Positions 7,507 to 12,717 of a stretch of 18,361 nucleotides of DNA are shown one piece after another; the stretch's first letter is position 1; each line of letters begins with the position of its first letter. This DNA is from Fervidibacter sp032160945 (GTDB lineage: Bacteria > Armatimonadota > Fervidibacteria > Fervidibacterales > Fervidibacteraceae): NCBI GenBank assembly GCA_032160945.1, contig JAVHTL010000058.1; one strand, 5' to 3'. The position numbers and the translations under genes were made by a program. The notes under the pieces were generated by a model. The model searched no databases. It was not told the origin of the DNA and worked only from the letters and a program-made list of their open reading frames with translations.

Positions 7507-7854
7507 TGGCATAAAAGGCGACGGAGGCGAGAAAGGAAATGGCAACCTGGCGACTGAGTTTGGTCAGAAGTCACATGCACGCTTACACGCTCACACGCCT
7601 ACACGCCTAAACGCCTACACGCATACACGCCTACACGCTTTCACGCTTTTACACTCACTGAACTGCTTGTCGCTATCGGAATTTTGTCAATCATGTTCAC
7701 TTTGTTGTTCATTCCGATGACCCAAGCCTTTGACAATGCCCGAAGAGGTCGCATTATGGCAGAACTTCAGAATGCTGGTGACTATGCTTTGGAAATCATG
7801 GTTCGGGAGTTAATGCAGGCGATGGAAGTCATGCCACTCTTTACATGGACTTAG
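7507..7854 (+). pseudogene. Chimeric, truncated prepilin pseudogene (pilV-like start fused to pilW-like copy)
   Basis: Bases 7507-7575 are nearly identical to 9233-9303, which carry the upstream region, start codon and first 12 codons of the PilV-like gene; only two substitutions and a 2-nt gap were seen. From 7576 to 7837 the sequence matches 11809-12070 of the PilW-like gene without gaps, with 11 differences by hand count (about 96% identity), mostly synonymous. Homology then stops and a TAG follows at 7852. The start ATG 7539 is not in frame with the pilin part and meets TAA at 7608 after 23 codons. The pilin frame itself has no start codon. A single octamer gain or two losses would restore the frame, but the product would still be cut at about 104 residues. 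It appears to be the remains of an older copy of the operon collapsed by deletion or recombination. Confidence 0.85.
7576..7655 (+). repeat. Octanucleotide tandem array in the prepilin pseudogene
   Basis: Ten units of 8 bp with consensus T-R-CACGC-Y run from TGCACGCT at 7576 to the diverged TTTACACT that encodes the FTL of the prepilin motif. The array matches 11809-11888 with one substitution. The chimera junction at 7575/7576 lies exactly at the array's left edge. Confidence 0.9.
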
Positions 7855-7868
7855 AGTTGGTTTAAAAT
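7840..7868 (+). promoter_or_regulatory. Sigma70-type promoter of the H-X9-DG prepilin gene
   Basis: TTTACA (7840-7845, 5/6 to the -35 consensus) and TAAAAT (7863-7868, 5/6 to the -10 consensus) are separated by exactly 17 nt. The predicted start near 7875 gives a leader of about 60 nt before the Shine-Dalgarno AAAGGAGG (7922-7929) of the gene at 7938. The -35 box begins 3 nt after the point where the pseudogene loses homology. Confidence 0.6.
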
Positions 7869-7937
7869 GATGGCAGCGTCAAAGCCAAAAGGCTATGGCG
7901 CAATAAGTTCAAAATAAACTCAAAGGAGGGATGTGAA

Positions 7938-8621
7938 ATGAAGCGAGAAGTTAGAATGCTTAAGTGGGAAGGTTTTACGCTGATAGAGCTGCTGGTGGTG
8001 ATTGCTATAATCGCCATCCTGGCAGCCATTTTGTTCCCTGTTTTTAGCCGTGCCCGAGAAAAGGCAAGGCAGTCTTCATGCACCAGCAACTTGAGACAAC
8101 TTGGATTAGCGGTAGTGACGTATGCGCAGGATTACGATGAACGCTTACCCTTAGGTGTTATCACTCCGCTGAACTGGTGCGGTGATCCAACAACTCAACC
8201 TGTCGCCAGTTGGCGTCAGGCTGTTGCACCCTATATCAAGAATGCGCAGTTGTTTGTTTGTCCTTCACGCCGTTCGCCTGTAACTTGCGGTTCAGGGGCA
8301 ATTTTGCCTGAATTGGGCACTTACGGATGCAATTCTGAATGGTGTGAACGTGGTGGTGGTGTTTATGCTTTGGCGGTTTTTAACCAGCCAGCCCAAATTT
8401 ATCTTTTAGGCGAAAATGATGACAGTGACTGGGTTGTAGAACCGCGCGGTGATTTTCCTCCAGGTGCTGTTTGCACCATTGCGACTTACAACCAACCAGG
8501 TTGGCATTACCCTCAGCGCCACTTTGACGGATCAGTTTGGAATTATGTTGATGGTCATGCCAAATGGGTTCGTGATTTGAACGCTTATCAAAACGATTGC
8601 TGGGAGTGGAAAGTGAAATAA
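7938..8621 (+). CDS. Prepilin-like protein with H-X9-DG C-terminal motif
   Basis: This 227-residue protein starts at ATG 7938, 8 nt after GGAGG. The leader is 12 residues, with cleavage expected after Gly12 (WEG/FTLIEL) and the conserved Glu5 of the mature protein present at residue 17. A hydrophobic helix (LVVIAIIAILAAILFPVF) follows, then SRAREKARQSSC and NLRQLGLAVVTYAQDYDE, the N-region seen in the expanded prepilin-like families of Armatimonadota and Planctomycetota. His195 and Asp-Gly 205-206 form a perfect H-X9-DG motif (HFDGSVWNYVDG). Several Cys residues in the C-terminal domain could form disulfides outside the membrane. It is probably a type IV pilin or pseudopilin-like surface protein processed by a prepilin peptidase encoded elsewhere. 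It is a single-gene unit with its own promoter and terminator, and its leader has no octamer array. Confidence 0.92.
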   Translation: MKREVRMLKWEGFTLIELLVVIAIIAILAAILFPVFSRAREKARQSSCTSNLRQLGLAVVTYAQDYDERLPLGVITPLNWCGDPTTQPVASWRQAVAPYIKNAQLFVCPSRRSPVTCGSGAILPELGTYGCNSEWCERGGGVYALAVFNQPAQIYLLGENDDSDWVVEPRGDFPPGAVCTIATYNQPGWHYPQRHFDGSVWNYVDGHAKWVRDLNAYQNDCWEWKVK

Positions 8622-8685
8622 ACCCATAGCCTTGTAACTTACAAAAGTCCCTTATTGTGAAGGACAAGCCGTGTTTTGCGTTTGC

Positions 8686-8709
8686 AGGGGCAGAGTGAGA
8701 TCTGCCCCT
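8686..8709 (+). terminator. Hairpin terminator after the prepilin gene
   Basis: A perfect 9-bp stem, AGGGGCAGA / TCTGCCCCT with loop GTGAGA, lies 64 nt after the stop codon. On the plus strand it is followed by TTGCTTTTGC, a broken T-run. Confidence 0.6.
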
Positions 8710-8743
8710 TTGCTTTTGCATCATTTGCAATGTCTGAGCAACT

Positions 8744-8827
8744 TTAGAACCGAAAACTTATCCCGATTGCTGCTCGCTCTTTTGGTCTAAGTCCTGAAGC
8801 CAAATCAATCCTGAGGAGTAATGAGGT
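8744..8827 (-). pseudogene. Remnant of the 3' end of an outer-membrane beta-barrel gene
   Basis: On the minus strand 27 codons end at TAA (8746-8744). The peptide ends LRIDLASGLRPKERAAIGIS then FRF. The LRIDLA motif, the alternating polar/apolar pattern and the terminal Phe fit the last strand of Omp85/BamA-like or related outer-membrane barrels. The frame is closed upstream by TGA at 8830-8828, next to a GC-rich imperfect hairpin (8833-8852), so only the tail of the gene survives. The peptide is short, so this is a motif-based call. If real, it shows the organism has an outer membrane and that a gene was deleted here. Confidence 0.4.
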
Positions 8828-8866
8828 TCAGGGGTCAGGCTCCTGCCCGACCGATAAAAATCAACA

Positions 8867-9097
8867 TGTAGGGCGCGGTTTCACACCGCGCCGATGAAAT
8901 TTTGTCGGCAGGGTATAAAACCCTGCCCTACAAAAAAAATTGGGCTTGATGTAGGGCGCGGTTTCACACCGCGCCGAAAAAAATTTGTCGGCAGGGTATA
9001 AAACCCTGCCCTACAAAGGAAATTTGGCTTGATGTAGGGTGCGGTTTCACACCGCGCTGAAAAATTTTGTCGGCAGGGTGTAAAACCCTGCCCTACA
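8867..9097. repeat. Three REP-like palindromes in an 83-bp tandem array
   Basis: Copies lie at 8867-8932, 8950-9015 and 9033-9097. Each runs from TGTAGGGC (TGTAGGGT in the third) to GCCCTACA and contains two hairpins: GGCGCGGT-loop-ACCGCGCC and GGCAGGGT-loop-ACCCTGCC. The copies are separated by related 17-nt spacers ending GGCTTGA, so the start-to-start distance is exactly 83 bp. They belong to a 'TTTCAC/ATAAA-loop' subfamily distinct from the copies at 5966 and 18249. In the third copy two substitutions turn stem pairs into G-U pairs on the plus strand. The array fills most of the 645-bp gap between the prepilin gene and the minor-pilin operon. Confidence 0.93.
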
Positions 9098-9187
9098 TTT
9101 GTCAACTCACGACTAAAGCCCACAGTGTAGGTTTCCACCTTGCAAGGACACTGCCCATCTTTTACCCCTTACTCGTTGTCCAAGTTT

Positions 9188-9208
9188 CATGACACAATTT
9201 TTGTCGTG
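9188..9208. promoter_or_regulatory. Candidate 21-bp operator upstream of the minor-pilin operon
   Basis: CATGACACAATTTTTGTCGTG is an odd-centred dyad with 8 of 10 arm positions strictly complementary (one further pair is T-G) and an AT centre. It lies about 60 nt upstream of the PilV-like gene. A weak promoter could follow it (TTGAAA 9212-9217 and CATAAA 9236-9241, 18-nt spacing). Confidence 0.35.
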
Positions 9209-9266
9209 AGGTTGAAAAAGTTGAGGTAGGTGTGGCATAAAAGAGGCGACGGAGGCGAGAAAGGAA

Positions 9267-10796
9267 ATGGCAACCTGGCGATTGAGTTTAGTCAGAAGTC
9301 ACAACAGAGGCTTCAGCATCATAGAGGTCATAACTGCCGTTGCCATCTTGGGTATCGGCATTTGGGCAATCGTCGCTTTGTTCCCGAAGGGACAAAACAT
9401 TATCCGAAGGTCAGGTCTCCGTCAGTTGGCGACTCAACTGGCTCATGAAGCCATCAGCGATTACCTTGGGGAGCCAATCAAGTTGCCTTATGCGATTGTT
9501 CCTTTTGACCCCAACCAAGTCCCTAATCGTCCTGTGCTTTTAGAGCCAGCCTACATTTTGGATGTCCGCCGCACATACAATTTCGTTTGGGGCGAACCGT
9601 TGGACGATGGACGACCACAAGGCGACCCAAACAAGCGGGTTGGATTGGTGCAAGTTGGACCGAACCAATGGCGGGCAATTTTAAAGTTCACACCTGTGAT
9701 GGATGCCAACGGTGACAATCAAGTTGACGCTAACGACATAAGGGTTTATCGGGAAGTGCGTTATCAAAGAGTTAACACTCCGCCATCTCCTTTGGACCCA
9801 GACTTTTTGTTTCACTTTGACCCAACGCAAAATCAAACAGTTTACATCAAACCGACCAACGGCACTCGCCCTGGTGGCTTCAAAGTTTTACGGGTAACTT
9901 ACACGCTTTCAAACCCTATTGGACCTGTCCAGCAAGTTACGCGTGAACTTTATCGTGTGCCTGAAAGTGCCAATAACTTTTCTCTGAACGCTGCTGCAAG
10001 TAATGTTTTAGGGGTCGTTGAAGAATACCCAATTGCCCCCACCAACTTCACTTCGTCTGGAGTGCTTTCTTTTCCAAATTCAATGCCTGCCCCTTCAGGT
10101 GTCACTGCTGACCGTTTAGGCTACTTGCGCGCTGATTACCTCATTGACGACCCTGTTAACGGTGGTGGACACTGGATTGTTGAGACGGGGACGACTTTTG
10201 CTGCTCAAGGTGGGAGTGTTTTCCAAACGACATTAGGCGGGCTGCAAAATGTCCAAGTTGTCAACTTAATGCCACCGCCTGAGTGGGGCAATAGCGTCAA
10301 TCCTGACCTTACTAACAGCAACTTTCAAAACGGCTTGATTTTCTTTCCCAATTTGCCTTCTGGCACTCGTTTGCGTGTCGCCTACCGAGTTGAGGGCGAC
10401 TGGTTCGTCCAAGTTATTAAGCCACCTGAAGATTTTCAGTTAGCACCCAATAACGACCTTAATGCCCCAACTCCGCAAGGTTTCCCCTTTGAGCGGTTGC
10501 GTTGGTTTAGCACCACTCAATCCAGTTTTCAATTCAGCCCTCTGTTAGCGGGTTTGAATGTGACGGTGCGATACCGCAACAACATGGGAGTGCAGTTTGA
10601 AGAAGTTCGCTCAATCAGCGCTAATGGGCAGGTAAATTTGTCACAACCGCCAAACCGAATAGATGGTGTTTTCGGTTCATCTTTGCTTATTCGCATCTCA
10701 GGTCAATCCATGTGGACACAATCCCCTCCGAGAACTAAAGCAGACTTTGTGGAACTAATGACCATCGTCCCACCAGTTCAGTTATCGCAGCCATAA
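9267..10796 (+). CDS. PilV/GspI-like minor prepilin, enlarged
   Basis: This 509-residue protein has the leader MATWRLSLVRSHNRG, cleavage after Gly15 and the mature start FSIIEV with Glu5 at residue 20. The N-helix (ITAVAILGIGIWAIVALF) is typical of PilV/GspI minor pseudopilins, which prime fibre assembly in type IV pili and type II secretion. The remainder is about three times longer than usual for the class and is beta-rich, predicted extracytoplasmic. An EF-hand/dockerin-like loop, DANGDNQVDANDIR, occurs at about 146-159. The start has GGAGG 11 nt upstream and AAGGA immediately upstream. Homologous start-region DNA is found in the pseudogene at 7507-7575. It is first in a five-gene run; the next gene begins 17 nt later with AAAGGAG overlapping this stop. 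The leader lacks the octamer array found in the next three genes. Confidence 0.85.
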   Translation: MATWRLSLVRSHNRGFSIIEVITAVAILGIGIWAIVALFPKGQNIIRRSGLRQLATQLAHEAISDYLGEPIKLPYAIVPFDPNQVPNRPVLLEPAYILDVRRTYNFVWGEPLDDGRPQGDPNKRVGLVQVGPNQWRAILKFTPVMDANGDNQVDANDIRVYREVRYQRVNTPPSPLDPDFLFHFDPTQNQTVYIKPTNGTRPGGFKVLRVTYTLSNPIGPVQQVTRELYRVPESANNFSLNAAASNVLGVVEEYPIAPTNFTSSGVLSFPNSMPAPSGVTADRLGYLRADYLIDDPVNGGGHWIVETGTTFAAQGGSVFQTTLGGLQNVQVVNLMPPPEWGNSVNPDLTNSNFQNGLIFFPNLPSGTRLRVAYRVEGDWFVQVIKPPEDFQLAPNNDLNAPTPQGFPFERLRWFSTTQSSFQFSPLLAGLNVTVRYRNNMGVQFEEVRSISANGQVNLSQPPNRIDGVFGSSLLIRISGQSMWTQSPPRTKADFVELMTIVPPVQLSQP

Positions 10797-10813
10797 AGGA
10801 GCGTGAAAAGGTA

Positions 10814-11707
10814 ATGGCAATGAGACAAGGTGACAAGTTGAAAAGGCGAATAAGGGCAAGAAGAATAGGGAAACAACTTCACGCTCATGCACGCCTGCAC
10901 GCATTCACGCTCACACGGATGCACGCTTTTACTCTCACCGAACTTCTGACTGTCATCGCAATCATCGCAATTTTGATGGGGCTGCTGATTGCATTCTATC
11001 GTCCGTCTCAAGAGCAGCGGAAAGTGTTTGAATGCCAAAACCGCTTGCAAGTCATCCACCGAGCCTTGCGCCTTTACATGTTAGATTGGGATGGCTTTCC
11101 TGCATCGCCATACGATAGTTTAGATAACGACAGTGACGGACAATTTGATGAGGACCCTTATGACGGGACTGATAACGATAACGACGGTAAACTTGACGAA
11201 GATAATATTGACGCCCAAGTCGGTGGGCTGTTGGCATTGAGCGGTTATTTGCGAAGTCATCGGATGCTTGTTTGTCCTTCCGATTTAAGACCTGAAGCCA
11301 AAAGTCTGAATCCGCTTTACAGTTCCTATCAAGGCTGCGATACAGGGACGAACTTTGATCCATCCTGCTCAACAGGTGTTCCAACTTACGCCATCACCCG
11401 CTTTCCGACCAACAATCCCTGCCATCCATCCAACTTGTTTAGGTCTTCCAACTGCAATGACCCCGATGCCATGCGTCAATTGGCAGTGCGCAATGTCAGC
11501 CCTTATTTCCCGACACCACAAATGCCTTCAGACGACACGGTGGTGACTTGGTGCGTGCATCATAGGTTTGTGCCAAATACGACAACACCCAATTATGTCA
11601 AGGGTGGCGAGCCTGCAGATGTTGTGCTTTATTGGGACGGTTCAGTTCGCATTCAACAAATGCGAACGCCACCTTTCAACTGGCGACGAAAACCAACTGA
11701 ACAGTGA
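10814..11707 (+). CDS. GspG/GspH-like prepilin with octamer-encoded leader and acidic module
   Basis: This is a 297-residue prepilin-like protein. Cleavage is expected after Ala38 (HA/FTLTELL) with Glu5 at residue 43; Ala instead of Gly at -1 is tolerated by some prepilin peptidases. The 38-residue leader is very basic and is encoded partly by the 8-bp repeat array, so HAFTLT appears twice, once as leader and once as the true motif. The helix LTVIAIIAILMGLLIAFY follows. Residues 104-130 carry a 27-residue acidic module with two DxDxDG-type loops, likely calcium-binding, inserted after the N-terminal helix region. The C-terminus has VVLYWDGSVRI, resembling the DG(H/S)V end of H-X9-DG prepilins. 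ATG 10820 (AAGG 8 nt upstream) is an alternative start. The stop overlaps a GTG of the next gene. Confidence 0.85.
   Translation: MAMRQGDKLKRRIRARRIGKQLHAHARLHAFTLTRMHAFTLTELLTVIAIIAILMGLLIAFYRPSQEQRKVFECQNRLQVIHRALRLYMLDWDGFPASPYDSLDNDSDGQFDEDPYDGTDNDNDGKLDEDNIDAQVGGLLALSGYLRSHRMLVCPSDLRPEAKSLNPLYSSYQGCDTGTNFDPSCSTGVPTYAITRFPTNNPCHPSNLFRSSNCNDPDAMRQLAVRNVSPYFPTPQMPSDDTVVTWCVHHRFVPNTTTPNYVKGGEPADVVLYWDGSVRIQQMRTPPFNWRRKPTEQ
10878..10935 (+). repeat. Octanucleotide tandem array in the GspG/H-like leader
   Basis: Units are TTCACGCT (10878), a 2-nt interruption, then TGCACGCC, TGCACGCA, TTCACGCT, CACACGGA, TGCACGCT and TTTACTCT (ending 10935). The last unit encodes the FTL of the cleavage motif. 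This is the shortest and most diverged of the four arrays. Confidence 0.85.
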
Positions 11708-11718
11708 GGCGAGCAAGG

Positions 11719-12717
11719 ATGCCTGCAATGAAATTTGAAGAAGCAAAAAGGAGAATAAAGGCGATGGTGAAGGGACAGCAATCTCATGCCTTTGCACGCC
11801 TGCACACCTGCACGCTTGCACGCTCACACGCCTACACGCCTAAACGCCTACACGCATACACGCCTACACGCTTTCACGCTTTTACACTCACTGAACTGCT
11901 CGTCGCTATCGGAATTTTGTCAATCATGTTCACTTTGCTTTTCATCCCGATGACCCAAGCCTTTGACAATGCCAGAAGAGGTCGCATCATGGCAGAACTT
12001 CAAAATGCTGCTGACTATGCTTTGGAAATCATGTTTCGGGAGTTAATGCAGGCGACGGAAGTCATGCCACAAGAGAGAGTTGATGCCAGCACTGGCTTGC
12101 CTCTTGACTTGTTAGACGATGCGTCTGGTGACGACGATACACTCTCTCGCATAGATTTCGTTGTCCGTTCCGTTCAAAACGACCGCTTGGCGCCTTTCAA
12201 CTGGCAGCAAGCCTACACTGTCGTCACCTATTACATTCGCCGCTCTGACCCATCTCGCAACTTCCAGTATTTGGACATTGGCGGTCAACCGACAAATCGT
12301 CGGCAAATTTTCCGAGCGCAATGGATGCCAGACAACAACATCGCCCCAGAGCCAACTCAAATGGATGCGCAGGGACGATGGTTGGTAAGGGGAGCATGGA
12401 TTTTGCCTGACTTGAGCGGTTTGCCCAAAGCGAACCCGCAGGCTAATCCGCCACAAGGCGGCTTGGTTTCCTTTAATGCGCTTACGCCGCCAGAAATTGA
12501 TGTTGCCGATTTAAGGTTCACTGTTGAGCGTCGCCCCGTTCAGAACTATCGTGACCAAAAGCCTATTGCCGTCGTCATTGAAATGACATTGCGCAAACCG
12601 ACACCGGGCGCGAGGGCGAAGAGGGACCTTCAAACAGGTCAATTGCTGGACGAAACAGATGTCCCGTCGCTTTTCATTCGCCGCCGAGTAAGGGTGGTGT
12701 TGCAAAATGTTCCATAA
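11719..12717 (+). CDS. PilW/GspJ-like minor prepilin with octamer-encoded leader
   Basis: This is a prepilin-like protein of about 332 residues. The mature part starts FTLTELLVAIGILSIMFTLL with Glu5 present and Ala at -1. The leader is unusually long (about 50 residues depending on start) and consists largely of HAYTPTRL-type octapeptides encoded by the 8-bp array. The long helix is followed by DNARRGRIMAELQNAADYAL and FRELMQATEV, typical of the PilW/GspJ class. A beta-rich C-terminal domain ends with RRRVRVVLQNV, as in that class. Possible starts are GTG 11704 (overlapping the previous stop as GTGA), ATG 11719 (GAGG 9 nt upstream) and ATG 11728 (AGGA 8 nt upstream); the middle one is given. 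A second, truncated copy of its 5' part is the pseudogene at 7576-7837. It overlaps the next gene by 11 nt. Confidence 0.85.
   Translation: MPAMKFEEAKRRIKAMVKGQQSHAFARLHTCTLARSHAYTPKRLHAYTPTRFHAFTLTELLVAIGILSIMFTLLFIPMTQAFDNARRGRIMAELQNAADYALEIMFRELMQATEVMPQERVDASTGLPLDLLDDASGDDDTLSRIDFVVRSVQNDRLAPFNWQQAYTVVTYYIRRSDPSRNFQYLDIGGQPTNRRQIFRAQWMPDNNIAPEPTQMDAQGRWLVRGAWILPDLSGLPKANPQANPPQGGLVSFNALTPPEIDVADLRFTVERRPVQNYRDQKPIAVVIEMTLRKPTPGARAKRDLQTGQLLDETDVPSLFIRRRVRVVLQNVP
11793..11888 (+). repeat. Octanucleotide tandem array in the PilW-like leader
   Basis: This is the longest array: twelve 8-bp units from TGCACGCC (11793) to TTTACACT (11888), consensus T-R-CACGC-Y. A further diverged unit CTCATGCC (11783-11790) precedes it after a 2-nt interruption. 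It encodes the octapeptide series TPTRLHAY and joins the FTLTEL motif without a gap. Confidence 0.92.

Noticed and set aside
7331..7720. Plus-strand open frame of 129 codons over the pseudogene
   Set aside because: It stays open because the octamer array has no stops in any plus frame. It begins at TTG without a ribosome-binding site and runs through the pilin part in the wrong frame.
8867..9097. CRISPR array
   Set aside because: The repeats are about 65 bp, made of two hairpins, and the 17-nt spacers are similar to each other. No cas genes are present.
8881..9138. Minus-strand open frame of 85 codons across the palindrome array
   Set aside because: It is simply the three repeat copies read in one frame (CRQNF-type peptide repeated); there is no ribosome-binding site or family feature.
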